Positions 8,900 to 17,722 are shown, counted from the stretch's first letter. The stretch is DNA of 64,000 nucleotides from Rhodoplanes tepidamans (GCF_030813915.1 NZ_JAUSUJ010000007.1:124001-188000); one strand, 5' to 3'. Translations and numbers: made by a program. Notes: generated from the letters alone by a model not told the origin.

Positions 8900-9661
8900 G
8901 TGTTCTCCGTGGAGGGCCTGCCCCGCCCCGTCTACGCCCGGGTCAAGTCGTTGCCCTCCGGGGCGCGCAAGCCATGGCATGCGCATCCGTGGGGGCAGCT
9001 CACCTATGCGATCAAGGGTGTGCTGATGGTGCGCACCCTGCAGGGCACGTTCCTCACCCCGCCCCAGTGGGCCGTGTGGATCCCGCCCGGCGTCGAGCAC
9101 GAGGTCATCACCTCGGTGCGCACCGAACGGCGCAATTTCTTCATCGAGCCCGAACGCGTGGACTTCGCCGGACCGGCCTGCCGGGTGCTGGAGGTGACGC
9201 CGTTCATGCGCGAGCTGATCCGGGTCGTCGCGGCGCTGCCGGTCGAGTACGACGAGGCCGGTCCGGACGGACGGCTCGCCCAGGTCTTCCTCGACCAGCT
9301 GGTGCGGCTGCCGGAGGCCGGCTTCTCGCTGCCGATGCCGACCACCCCGGCCCTGCTCGACACCTGCGCCGAGCTGCTGCGCCGGCCCGACGACCACCGC
9401 GCCGTCGGCGACATCGCCCGCGCGATCGGCATGTCGGAGCGCACCCTGGCCCGCGTCTTCCTGCGCGAGACCGGCATCTCGTTCCGCGACTGGCGGGTGC
9501 GGCTCAAGCTGATGATGTCGATCGAGACGCTGGAGGAGAGCCGCAACGTCACCCGCACGGCGTTCGACTGCGGCTACGATTCGCTCTCCGCCTTCATCGC
9601 CGCCTACAAGCGCCAGTTCGGCCAGACCCCCGGCGAGTTCCTCAAGAGCCTGGAGCAGTAG
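8900..9661 (+). CDS. AraC-family transcriptional regulator with cupin sensor domain
   Basis: The 253-residue protein has an N-terminal cupin-like sensor (around GARKPWHAHPWGQLTYA and WIPPGVEHEV, residues 20-80) and a C-terminal AraC double helix-turn-helix (from DIARAIGMSERTLARVF to the signature FDCGYDSLSAFIAAYKRQFG). It starts at GTG 8900, the only start codon after the in-frame stop at 8831. It is transcribed away from the dehydrogenase-aldolase-kinase-permease operon, with 144 bases between them, and is the obvious candidate to control that operon in response to its substrate. Confidence 0.88.
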   Translation: MFSVEGLPRPVYARVKSLPSGARKPWHAHPWGQLTYAIKGVLMVRTLQGTFLTPPQWAVWIPPGVEHEVITSVRTERRNFFIEPERVDFAGPACRVLEVTPFMRELIRVVAALPVEYDEAGPDGRLAQVFLDQLVRLPEAGFSLPMPTTPALLDTCAELLRRPDDHRAVGDIARAIGMSERTLARVFLRETGISFRDWRVRLKLMMSIETLEESRNVTRTAFDCGYDSLSAFIAAYKRQFGQTPGEFLKSLEQ

Positions 9662-9699
9662 GCGCGGGGCGGCGCACTTCACCTCCCCGGCCCGGCCTC

Positions 9700-9732
9700 G
9701 GTCCATCTCTCCCCGCGTGCGGGGAGAGGTGG
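9700..9732. repeat. Short palindrome of the CTCTCCCC/GGGGAGAG family
   Basis: CTCTCCCCGC and GCGGGGAGAG face each other between the convergent AraC and TonB receptor genes. The same unit occurs at 51600-51636. It could serve as a weak two-way terminator. Confidence 0.6.
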
Positions 9733-9756
9733 AGACAGCCTGCTCGCCGTCCTCGC

Positions 9757-12700
9757 TCAGAACCGGTAGTTCACGCCGAGCTTGAGGGCGTGGAGGTCGG
9801 CCGTGTTGGTGGCGGTGCGGCCGTCCGCGATGGTCTGGTTGCCGATGACGGTGACGCGCGTGCGCCTTCCGTTGACCGTCGCATAGTACGAGTAGGTCGC
9901 GCCGACGCCGGCGCGCGCATCCGGAAAGACGAACTCCTCGTCGCCGAAATTGGCGTAGAGATACTCGCCCTTGATCGACCAGCCGCCGCCGATCGCGTAC
10001 TCGGCGCCGGCGCCGACCGTCCAGCCGGTGCGCACCTCCGCGGCCTTCTCGGTGAACCAGTATTCGGTCGAGCCGGGGGTCGCGGTCGCCGACGTGGAAC
10101 GATACTGGGCGCGCCGCTCGGTCTCCTTCATCAGCGCGAGCCCGCCGGTGCCGTAGATCATCAGGTCGCCGAACGACCAGCCGACACGGCCCCGCACCGT
10201 CGACAGCCAGTCGAACTCGTAGTCGATCCTGGAGTTCAGGTGCTTTCGCTGGACCAGGGTGGCCGCCTCGGTCGAGCGGACGTCCTCGTAGTCGGTCATC
10301 TGGGTGAAGGCGAGGTCGCCTTCGAGCCCGAGCACCAGCCGGCTCGGGAGCTGGTAGTTGTACCCGATCTGCCCGCCCCACAGCATGCCGTGCGGGCTCT
10401 GGTTGGCCGACTCGCTGGCCGGGATGCCGCCGGCGACGCCCTTGGCCGTGGTCGTCTCGCCGTTGATCTGGCCGAAGCCGTAGCCGGCGAAGCCGCCGAC
10501 ATAGAGGCCGGACCAGTCGCGCTCGGCGCCGGTCCGGTGCGGGTCGCGCCGGCCGAACGGCCAGAACGGCCCCTGCAGGGCGAGCGGCTCGGCGGTGCCG
10601 AACTTGCCCGTCAGGGTCGCCTTGATGGTGCGGCCCGGCGCCGGCAGCTCGGTCGAGCCGAGCGCGTCGACATAGTAGCGGTCGAGCAGGTTGTCGCCGG
10701 TGATGTCGAGCGTCAGGTTGTCGTCGATCTTCCACTGCACGAAGGCGTCGACCAGCATGTAGGGGTTCCACATCTTGGTCATGATGCCCAGCGCCGCGTA
10801 GTAGTCGGGATAGACGAGGCCGGCACGCGCCCCGACATGGCTGACGCGGCCGCCGATGGTGAGGCGCTCGTCGAAGAAGCGCGCCCCGACCGTCGCCGTG
10901 GCGGTCAGCTTGGGCGGGATCTGATTGGCCAGGTAGTCGCTCTGCATCACCCAGTCGGAGCAGGTGCCGGGCGTCGGGCAGAAGATCACGTCCGTGTACC
11001 AGTTGACGCCGAACTGCACGAAGGCGCGGCGGGCGTCGTAGCTGCCCGACACCTCGACGCCGCGCATCTCCACCTTGTCGTAGTTGAACATGCTGAGCTG
11101 GAAGCTCGGGCTCGACTGGCGGCCGATGTAGCCGTCGGTGACGTTGTCGAACCAGGCGACCTTCAGGCGCGCCTTGTCGCCCGGCAGGACCAGGTCGTTC
11201 CGCATCAGGTTGGTGCCGATCTCGACGTTGCGGGCCTTCTCGGGCTGCAGCGCCGGATTGAAGATCAGGGCGGAGTTCGAATAGGTGGATTCGCGGAGGC
11301 TCGGCGGCCTGATGCCGGTCTTGTAGGTCGCCCATACCTGCCAGCCGTCGATCGGCGTCACCGTGACGCCGACGCTCGGGCTCGCGCCGGTGCCCTCGTA
11401 GCCCGTGTAGAGCGGGTACGACGCCGCGTAGCTGTAGAGCATCTCGCCGCGCGGATCGACCTTGTAGTACAGGTACCGCAGCCCGGACTGGAGCGCGAGC
11501 CACGGCACCGGCTCCCACTTGCCGTCGACGAACAGGTTCGACAGCAGCCGCGTGCCGTCGACCGGGTAGATGAGGCCGGAATCGGTCTCGCGCCGGCTCG
11601 GCGAGGCGTCCTCGAGCGAGGTCGAGCCGCCGTAGCGCAGCGTGACCGGCGTGCCGGCGAGATCGAGCCGCGTCGTGTTGCTCGCCTCCAGCCCGTAGTT
11701 CTTGGTGCGGGTGTGGCGGAAGAACGTGTCGGTGTAGAGATTGTAGACCGAGGTCTCGTCCGTGTTGGAGATCCAGGAGTTCAGCTTGAAGTCGATCGGC
11801 CCGTGCTCGTAGGGCCGGTAGGAATAGCGCGCCGTCAGCGTGTCGATCGTCACCTGGCTGAGCGGCACCTGCCGGCCGATGCTGGTCCCAGTGCCGAGGA
11901 TCGTCGGCGTCACCTCGCCGAAGATGTTGTCGTAGCGCATGTAGCCGAGCTTCAGCTCGTGACCGTCGCCGAACCGCAGCGTGTCCTTCAGGAGCAGCGA
12001 GGTGACGTCCTGCGAGGTGTTGAAGACCTCCTGGCCGTGCTTCACGGCGGACAGCGGCTTCTCGACGACGTTCAGGTTCATGTAGCCGGCATAGCCGAGA
12101 TACGTGGTGTCTCCGTCGCTGCCGGCGAAGTAGTTGCCGGTCTTGCGCTTCGCCACCGCCGCGACCAGCTCGTGGGTCTCGTCGCGGCTCGCCGCCGCGA
12201 CGCTGGCCGAGCCGTTCTTCAGCGCGAAGATCGACGGCTCGTCGGTGCGCGCCGTGCTCAGCCCCTCCACGGGCGTGACGGCGTTGGTGCCGATGGTGGT
12301 CTTCACCCGGACGCCCTGCTTGTCGCCGGGCTTGAGGATGTCGTCCGCCTGCAGGGTCTCCATCGAGATCACGCCGCCGATCGCGCCGCCGCCACCGGCC
12401 TCGCCGCCGGGCCCCTTGGTGATCAGCACGTTGCTGATCAGGTCCGGATCCACGTAGGTGCGGCTGATGACGCCCGAATAGCCGCGCCAGGTCGAGGTCG
12501 ACTGCTCGGATCCGTCGATCGTGGTCGCGACGCGGTTCATGCCCTGCAGTCCGCGGATGTTGGGATCCACGAAGGCGCCGTTGCGGCTGGAGGCCGAGAT
12601 CACGCCGGGGACGCCGCGGAACATGTCGCCGGCCGAGGTGCCCGGGAAGCGTTGGAGGTCCTCGCCCGAGATGTAGTTGACGGCGCCGGCCGTGTCCCAC

Positions 12701-13176
12701 GGCTTGTCGGCGCGCGAGCCGATCGTGCCCGACACCTGGATCGGATCGAGCGGGATGCCGTCCTCTTCGGAGGCCTGGGCGTTGCCGTCCATGCCGGGCC
12801 GGCGGATCGTCACCGTGTCGGTGCCGGTCACCGTGTAGGACACGCCGGTGCCGGCGAGCAGCGCGGCGAGCGCCGTGCCGCGCGAGGCGGTCCCGCGGAA
12901 GCCGGGCGACGACAGGCCCTGGAGGTCGCTGGTGCGATAGGCGAGCTGCATGCCGGACTGCTCGGCGAACTGCCGCAGCGCCGCGGCGAGCGGCTGCGAG
13001 GCGATGCTGAACGGCCTCGCCTCCACGGCGACGCCCTGGGCGCGGGCCGGCACCGGCCCGACCAGCCCGGCCAGCACCCCGGCGCCGAGCGCGGTCGTCA
13101 CCAGCCACGCTGTCGAGCGCCGCGACCGCCCCACTGCCCCGCCCCACGCTCCGTCCGACACCCGATCCCGCGACAT
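9757..13176 (-). CDS. TonB-dependent heme-type receptor with STN domain fused to an Omp25/Omp31-like barrel
   Basis: The 1139-residue outer-membrane protein has an unusual plan. A signal peptide ends near ARAQG (about 48). An STN signalling domain follows (about 50-130, PFSIASQPLAAALRQFAEQS), then a TonB box region near LDPIQVSG, a plug (NIRGLQGMNRVATTIDG) and a TonB receptor barrel that ends at about residue 860 in APGRTIKATLTGKF, a normal terminus for the family. A linker leads to a second barrel (887-1139) that starts DWSGLYVGGFAGYGFG and ends HALKLGVNYRF, as in Omp25/Omp31-like porin-fold proteins. IRPPSLRESTY and NPALQPE recall the FRAP/NPNL box of heme receptors, without a histidine. 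The STN domain fits signalling to the FecR and FecI encoded upstream. GGAG lies before ATG 13176. Confidence 0.9.
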   Translation of the reverse strand: MSRDRVSDGAWGGAVGRSRRSTAWLVTTALGAGVLAGLVGPVPARAQGVAVEARPFSIASQPLAAALRQFAEQSGMQLAYRTSDLQGLSSPGFRGTASRGTALAALLAGTGVSYTVTGTDTVTIRRPGMDGNAQASEEDGIPLDPIQVSGTIGSRADKPWDTAGAVNYISGEDLQRFPGTSAGDMFRGVPGVISASSRNGAFVDPNIRGLQGMNRVATTIDGSEQSTSTWRGYSGVISRTYVDPDLISNVLITKGPGGEAGGGGAIGGVISMETLQADDILKPGDKQGVRVKTTIGTNAVTPVEGLSTARTDEPSIFALKNGSASVAAASRDETHELVAAVAKRKTGNYFAGSDGDTTYLGYAGYMNLNVVEKPLSAVKHGQEVFNTSQDVTSLLLKDTLRFGDGHELKLGYMRYDNIFGEVTPTILGTGTSIGRQVPLSQVTIDTLTARYSYRPYEHGPIDFKLNSWISNTDETSVYNLYTDTFFRHTRTKNYGLEASNTTRLDLAGTPVTLRYGGSTSLEDASPSRRETDSGLIYPVDGTRLLSNLFVDGKWEPVPWLALQSGLRYLYYKVDPRGEMLYSYAASYPLYTGYEGTGASPSVGVTVTPIDGWQVWATYKTGIRPPSLRESTYSNSALIFNPALQPEKARNVEIGTNLMRNDLVLPGDKARLKVAWFDNVTDGYIGRQSSPSFQLSMFNYDKVEMRGVEVSGSYDARRAFVQFGVNWYTDVIFCPTPGTCSDWVMQSDYLANQIPPKLTATATVGARFFDERLTIGGRVSHVGARAGLVYPDYYAALGIMTKMWNPYMLVDAFVQWKIDDNLTLDITGDNLLDRYYVDALGSTELPAPGRTIKATLTGKFGTAEPLALQGPFWPFGRRDPHRTGAERDWSGLYVGGFAGYGFGQINGETTTAKGVAGGIPASESANQSPHGMLWGGQIGYNYQLPSRLVLGLEGDLAFTQMTDYEDVRSTEAATLVQRKHLNSRIDYEFDWLSTVRGRVGWSFGDLMIYGTGGLALMKETERRAQYRSTSATATPGSTEYWFTEKAAEVRTGWTVGAGAEYAIGGGWSIKGEYLYANFGDEEFVFPDARAGVGATYSYYATVNGRRTRVTVIGNQTIADGRTATNTADLHALKLGVNYRF

Positions 13177-13338
13177 CGTCTCTCCGTCCCTGGCACGCGA
13201 AGGACGCCGGAGACCGGTCCGGGGCCCTTCATGGCGAAGACGCGCGAGACGGCGCGGCGCCTAAACGGCGCGGCCGAACATCGGAGCGATTCAGAGATTG
13301 GAAGAGATCCAGGAATTGCGTCGCAACCGCCCGACCCG

Positions 13339-13518
13339 GCTCGGACGCAGTCCCGGATGTCGGCTGCGTGCCCCGGACAAGGCGCATCGGGCCGCAGGCG
13401 CGATGTGCCGCAGAGCCGGGGCCCAGGGGCGGCGGCGCGGCATGGCAAGCGCCTCGTCCCATCGCCCCAGGATCCCGGTTCGCGGCGCGTGCGCCGCGCC
13501 CGGGACACGAGGCATCTC
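13339..13518. repeat. Intergenic repeat, family C, copy 1
   Basis: The gap between the TonB receptor start and the FecR stop holds a GC-rich element with inverted segments (GCCCCGGACAAGGCGC; GATGTGCCGCAGAGCCGGGGC; GATCCCGGTTCGCGGCGCG; CGCCGCGCCCGGGACACGAG). Its last 60 bases (13461-13518) closely match 27734-27792, where it also follows the end of a gene. I see no gene in 13177-13518. Confidence 0.65.
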
Positions 13519-14481
13519 CTAGCTGATCAGGATCGCCAGGCCCGGGATGCGGCGCATGGTCAGGTTCTGGGTGGCGGCCAGGGCCGCGATGGCGGCGACC
13601 GCCTGACCGACCGAGAACACCGCGCTCACCGGCTCGGCGGCGGCGCGGCGGTCGGCCAGCACGACCGTCTCGGGCACGTAGCGGGCGAGCTCGGCCAGCG
13701 CCTCGCCGAACGGTCGGCCCTCGAACACGATCCGCCCGGCCCGCCAGGACAGCACCTCGTCGAGATCGACCGCGGCGACCCGCACCGGCCCGCCGGCGTC
13801 GCGATAGCGGGCCTGCTCGCGCGGGCGCACCTCGACGGCGCCATCCGGGCCACCACCGGCGGACACGCGCACCCGCCCGTCCGTCACCGTGACGGCGGCC
13901 TCGCCGGCGACGGCCCGCACCGCGAAGCCGGTGCCCAGCGCCTCGACCTCGCCGCCCAGCGCCGCCACCCGGAACGGCACCGCGTCGGGCGTCACCTCGA
14001 ACAGCGCCTCGCCCTGCAGGAGCGCGACCCGGCGGACGCCCGGCCGGAAGCCGAGCGCCAGCGCGCTGTCGGTGTTGAGGAGCGCCGCCGTGCCGTCGGG
14101 CAGCGACACCCGCCGCTGCTCGCCGAAGCCGGTCGAGACATCGGCCCGCCACAGGCGGGCGAGCCTCGGGGCGACGATCAGGCCGGCGCCGCCCGCCGCG
14201 AGCGCGCCCGCCCCGGCCAGCACGGCGCGCCGGCTGCGCGGCCGGGCGGATCCCCGCTCCGTCCCGGCGAGAGCGCCGGGCCGGGCATCGAGGGCGGCGA
14301 GCTGCTGCCAGAAGCTGCGCTCGCGCGCAAAGGCGCGGCCGTGCGCCGGCGCGGCGTCGTGCCAGGCCCGGAAGGCGGCGAGCTCGGCGTCCGACACCGT
14401 CCCGGAGGCCAGCCGCACGACCCAGTCGCGCGCCTCCCTGGCGACGCGATCGTCCGCAGCGTGTCTGTCGCGCTCGTGCAT
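13519..14481 (-). CDS. fecR: FecR-type anti-sigma factor/regulator
   Basis: This 320-residue inner-membrane regulator relays the signal of the outer-membrane receptor to the ECF sigma factor. The N-terminal cytoplasmic part (DUF4880 type: AREARDWVVRLASG, AELAAFRAWHDAAPAHGRAF) binds the sigma factor. A membrane segment with a twin-arginine start (RRAVLAGAGALAAGGAG) sits near 95-115. The periplasmic FecR domain follows (GEQRRVSLPDGTAALLNTDS, GEALFEVTPDAVPFRV), and a C-terminal STN-like part (VLSWRAGRIVFEGRPFGEAL) should touch the receptor. The start at ATG 14481 gives the usual N terminus. It lies between the sigma gene (67 nt upstream) and the receptor, the standard fec order. Confidence 0.92.
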   Translation of the reverse strand: MHERDRHAADDRVAREARDWVVRLASGTVSDAELAAFRAWHDAAPAHGRAFARERSFWQQLAALDARPGALAGTERGSARPRSRRAVLAGAGALAAGGAGLIVAPRLARLWRADVSTGFGEQRRVSLPDGTAALLNTDSALALGFRPGVRRVALLQGEALFEVTPDAVPFRVAALGGEVEALGTGFAVRAVAGEAAVTVTDGRVRVSAGGGPDGAVEVRPREQARYRDAGGPVRVAAVDLDEVLSWRAGRIVFEGRPFGEALAELARYVPETVVLADRRAAAEPVSAVFSVGQAVAAIAALAATQNLTMRRIPGLAILIS

Positions 14482-14548
14482 GCGATCGCACTGGGGGTGG
14501 ATCCGGGGCCGCTCGCCCCCTGCGCTTCTACTTCGATTCCCCCGGCGA

Positions 14549-15067
14549 TCAATCGGGCAGATGCTCGCGCAGGACGGCGAGGTGCTCCAGCACACGCCGG
14601 ACGTGGTAGTAGACGGCCGGCTCCGAGATGCCGAGCTCGCGCGCGATCTCCCGGTGCGACTTCCCTTCGAAGCGGTTCATCAGGAAGATCCGGCGGCTCT
14701 GCGGCGGCAGGCCGGCGAGCGCCTCGGCGAAGGCGGCGAGCGCCTGGCGCCCGATCATGATGCGCTCCGGCGAATGCGCGTCGGCGCCGTCCCAGAGGAG
14801 ATCGCGCACCTCCTCGTCGATGACGGAGCGGCGCCGCTCCTTGCGCAGGTGGTCGGTGGCGGCGTTGCGTGCCACGCTGCGCACGAAGGCGCCGGGATTG
14901 TCGACGCTCACGTCGCCGGCGAGCCCGGCGAGCTTGAGCCAGCTCTCCTGCATCACGTCGGCCGTGGTCGCGGCGCTGCGCAACCGGCGGTCGACGAGCG
15001 CCTCCAGGCGCGCGCGCTCCGACGCGAACGCCTCCAGAAGCCGCGCGACGGCGGGGCGCTTCTCCAT
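14549..15067 (-). CDS. fecI: FecI-type ECF RNA polymerase sigma factor
   Basis: The 172-residue protein has the two sigma domains: region 2 (VDRRLRSAATTADVMQESWLKL, ARNAATDHLRKERRR) and region 4 (LPPQSRRIFLMNRFEG, then the helix-turn-helix SHREIARELGISEPAVYYHV). This is the FecI group, which works with FecR and a TonB receptor carrying an STN domain; both genes follow directly. I chose ATG 15067 (GGGA 7 nt upstream); ATG at 15088 or 15136 in the same frame would add 7 or 23 residues. Expected targets are the receptor gene and possibly other transport genes. Iron or heme is the likely stimulus, by analogy. Confidence 0.92.
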   Translation of the reverse strand: MEKRPAVARLLEAFASERARLEALVDRRLRSAATTADVMQESWLKLAGLAGDVSVDNPGAFVRSVARNAATDHLRKERRRSVIDEEVRDLLWDGADAHSPERIMIGRQALAAFAEALAGLPPQSRRIFLMNRFEGKSHREIARELGISEPAVYYHVRRVLEHLAVLREHLPD

Positions 15068-15189
15068 CGAATTTCCCGGGCGGATCATGGACGGACCGAC
15101 GGGCCGGACCGTAACGGCTCGACTATTCGCATGCAAACCCGATGTTTTAGACTGTCTCTACAGGACCGGGGCGGAGAACGGCGGGCCGG

Positions 15190-15816
15190 GTGCGCTACGA
15201 GCTGATCATCTTCGACATGGACGGCACGCTGGTCGACAGCTTTCCGTGGTTTCTCTCGGTGCTGAACGGCGTCGCCGACCGCTACGGCTTCCGGCGCACC
15301 GGCGCCGACGAGATCGACGCGATGCGCAACGCGACGGCCGGCGAGATCCTCGACCGCCTCGCCGTGCCGCGCTGGAAGCTGCCGCTGATCGTCCGCCACA
15401 TGCGGGCGCTGAAGACGCGGGACCTCGACGCCATCCCGCTGTTCCCGGGCGTCGACGCGACGCTGGCGGCGCTGAACGCGCGCGGCCACACGCTCGCGGT
15501 GGTGTCGTCCGACAGCGAGGCCAATGTGCGCCGCTCGCTCGGGCCGGCCACCGCCGCGCGGGTCGCACACTTCGCCTGCGGCGCGTCGCTGTTCGGCAAG
15601 CCGAGGAAGTTCCGCGCCGTGCTGAAGCGCGCCGGCGTCCCGCCCGCGGCGGCGATCGCGATCGGCGACGAGGTGCGCGACATCGAGGCCGCCCGCGCGG
15701 TCGGCCTCGCCTGCGCCGCCGTCGCCTGGGGCTATGCCGACGTCGCCGCTCTCCGCGCGCGGGCGCCCGACCTGGTGTTCGAGCGCATGGAGGACATCTT
15801 GCAGGCGGTGGCGTGA
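15190..15816 (+). CDS. HAD-superfamily phosphatase (phosphoglycolate phosphatase-like)
   Basis: The 208-residue cytoplasmic hydrolase has all four HAD motifs: the nucleophile in IIFDMDGTLVDSF, the serine in VVSSDSEAN, the lysine in GKPRKF and the acid pair in IGDEVRDIEAA. A helical cap lies between motifs I and II, as in subfamily IA enzymes such as Gph. The substrate is not predictable. GTG 15190 is the start, with a GGAG 16 nt upstream as a loose ribosome site. It is transcribed away from fecI, with a 122-base gap that should contain both promoters. Confidence 0.88.
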   Translation: MRYELIIFDMDGTLVDSFPWFLSVLNGVADRYGFRRTGADEIDAMRNATAGEILDRLAVPRWKLPLIVRHMRALKTRDLDAIPLFPGVDATLAALNARGHTLAVVSSDSEANVRRSLGPATAARVAHFACGASLFGKPRKFRAVLKRAGVPPAAAIAIGDEVRDIEAARAVGLACAAVAWGYADVAALRARAPDLVFERMEDILQAVA

Positions 15817-15875
15817 GATCGCGCCGGCGTCGGGCACGTGCCCGTCCCTCTCCCACGAGCAGAAAGGGGCCCCCC

Positions 15876-16952
15876 TCACGCCGCGTCGGCCGTCACCTCC
15901 CGTACCGCCGTCACCGGGCGCGGCAGGCCGGGGCCGTCGGCCTCCCAGCCGAGCACGCGCAGCAGGCCGGCCGCCGGCGACATGGCGACGCTGATGCGGG
16001 TGTAGGGATTGAGGATCGGCGGCAGCACCCAGTCGAAGCTGCGCGACACGTCGCCGTCGAAGGCGGCGATCTGCTCCTGGCGCACCTTGCTCATCGCCGC
16101 CGCGTCGTCGAAGGAGCGCGACAGCATCTCGTGGGCCGGCATGCGCGCCTCCCAGGCGGGCCGCGGCGGCCACCAGTCGTTGCCGGCCGTGGTGTCGTCG
16201 CCGCGAACGACGGCCCCCTCCTCGGTGCGCTCGATCACGCAGCGCGCGCCCGGCGCCGTGCCGGCCAGCGTGTAGATCACCGGCCGCGACACCGGCGTGT
16301 CCGCCAGCAGGTCGCGCGCCGCGACGAAGTCGCCGCAGGTCTCGAAGGCGTGCCGCAGGAGATGGTCGGGCGGCATGTGGCGGACCGGCCAGGCCGCCGC
16401 CGCGTTCGCCGTCATGTCCCACAGGCGCAGCCACGGATGCAGGGTGCGGCGGCGCATCGGCGCCTGGTTGATGCAGGCGGCGAAGCGGCCCGGCGCCATC
16501 CCGGTCAGCACCCCGGCGAAGCCCGGCCAGGTCACGCTGAAGAACGCGCCCGCCGGCCCGGCGAGCCGCGCCACCGTGACCCGCCGCCCGAGCCCCGGGA
16601 ACGGCCAGTCGAGCGTGCGGGCGAGCCACGGCGCCCCGCCCTCCTCCCGGGCGATCGCCGTGCAGGCCCACTGGTACGAGCCGTTGAGCACCCACACGCC
16701 GGAGATGCCGAGCGTCTCGGCCATGGCGGCGATCTCGTCCACATAGGGCGAGGCGGAACGGCCCAGCCAGCGCCGGGTGAGCCCGTCGCAGGCCGGAATC
16801 ACGAGCCCGACGCCGCGCGGAAAGAAGGCGACGCAGTCGTCGCGCAGCGCCCGGGCGCGGGCGGGATCGAGCCGCACATGGGCGGGCGGCCCGCCGGCGC
16901 GCAGGTCGACCAGCGGGATGCTCGGAGACGGGGGCGGCGTCAGGGCGTCCAT
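15876..16952 (-). CDS. Ntn-hydrolase of the acid ceramidase / N-acylethanolamine amidase type
   Basis: This 358-residue protein carries the acid ceramidase/NAAA pattern: a prodomain of 96 residues, then a cysteine (C97) in WACTAIARE followed by WLARTLDWPFPGLG, equivalent to the family motif CTS...GRNLDW. In that family the cysteine becomes the N-terminal nucleophile after self-cleavage, producing a small alpha and a larger beta chain. The position of C97 fits this. Family members split linear amides such as N-acylethanolamines or ceramides; which one is unknown here. No signal peptide is visible, so it may be cytoplasmic. The GST gene lies 43 nt upstream on the same strand, so the two may be co-transcribed. 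Confidence 0.75.
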   Translation of the reverse strand: MDALTPPPSPSIPLVDLRAGGPPAHVRLDPARARALRDDCVAFFPRGVGLVIPACDGLTRRWLGRSASPYVDEIAAMAETLGISGVWVLNGSYQWACTAIAREEGGAPWLARTLDWPFPGLGRRVTVARLAGPAGAFFSVTWPGFAGVLTGMAPGRFAACINQAPMRRRTLHPWLRLWDMTANAAAAWPVRHMPPDHLLRHAFETCGDFVAARDLLADTPVSRPVIYTLAGTAPGARCVIERTEEGAVVRGDDTTAGNDWWPPRPAWEARMPAHEMLSRSFDDAAAMSKVRQEQIAAFDGDVSRSFDWVLPPILNPYTRISVAMSPAAGLLRVLGWEADGPGLPRPVTAVREVTADAA

Positions 16953-16995
16953 CGGGATCTCGCGGCGCGGCGGCGCGCGGCTCGGCGACCGGGCC

Positions 16996-17616
16996 TCAAC
17001 CGGCCTTGTCCTTCAGGGCGGCGTCGAGCGCGGTGGCGCGCTGCAGGGCCGGCCGGGCGTTCAGCCGTTCCACATAGGGCAGGAACTCCGGCCGCTGCGG
17101 AATCAGGCCGAACATCATGCCCCAGCGCAGCTGCGAGCCGACCACCACGTCGGCCGCCGTGAAGGCGTCGCCGAGCAGATACGGTCCCGGCGTCACCGCC
17201 GCGGCGACGACGTCCATCACGGTGTCGAACTCGCCGTAGCCGAGCGTGCCGCGCGGCGGTTCCTTGGCGCGTCCGAAGGCCCGGTCGATGATGGCGGGCT
17301 CGATGCAGCTCGGCCCGAAGAACAGCCATTTGAGGTACGGGCCGCGGCGCGGATCGCCGATCGCCGGGGCGAGCCCCGCCTGCGGGAACGCGTCGGCCAG
17401 GTAGCAGCAGATCGCCGACACCTCGGTGATCACCACGCCGTCGTGATCGAGCGCCGGCACCTTGCCCATCGGGTTGACGGCCAGGTAGTCGGGGGCGCGG
17501 TTCTCGCCCTTGTCCATCGACAGCACGTGCAGCGCGTACGGCGCGCCGATCTCCTCCAGCATCCAGCGGACGATCGACGAGCGGGACGGAGCGATGTGGT
17601 AGAGGGTCAGCGCCAT
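16996..17616 (-). CDS. Glutathione S-transferase family protein
   Basis: The 206-residue protein has the GST layout: an N-terminal thioredoxin fold (LTLYHIAPSRSSIVRWML, NPMGKVPALDHDGVVITEVSAIC, residues 2-75) with the SRSS active-site serine and the glutathione-binding EVSA, then a helical domain with the aspartate of AFTAADVVVGSQL. It should conjugate or bind glutathione in the cytoplasm. ATG 17616 gives the family N terminus although the frame is open for 16 codons more. It overlaps nothing and may form a pair with the amidase-like gene downstream. Confidence 0.9.
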   Translation of the reverse strand: MALTLYHIAPSRSSIVRWMLEEIGAPYALHVLSMDKGENRAPDYLAVNPMGKVPALDHDGVVITEVSAICCYLADAFPQAGLAPAIGDPRRGPYLKWLFFGPSCIEPAIIDRAFGRAKEPPRGTLGYGEFDTVMDVVAAAVTPGPYLLGDAFTAADVVVGSQLRWGMMFGLIPQRPEFLPYVERLNARPALQRATALDAALKDKAG

Positions 17617-17722
17617 GGGGGTCCGTTCGGGATGCGGGGCCGCGACGGCGGCCCGGGAGCGCAACCCTGGACCACGATCGTGGCGGCATCCCGCCCGGCC
17701 CGCAAGGCCGGGACCGCCCGCC

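Noticed and set aside
13177-13300. Cobalamin riboswitch before the TonB receptor
   Set aside because: No B12-box-like core or conserved stems can be seen; the FecI/FecR genes explain the regulation.
8749-14760. Very long plus-strand open frame opposite the TonB receptor and Fec genes
   Set aside because: Its product is a run of Arg/Gly/Ala/Val/Asp without any domain. Antisense frames stay open in this high-GC codon use; the minus strand carries clear families.
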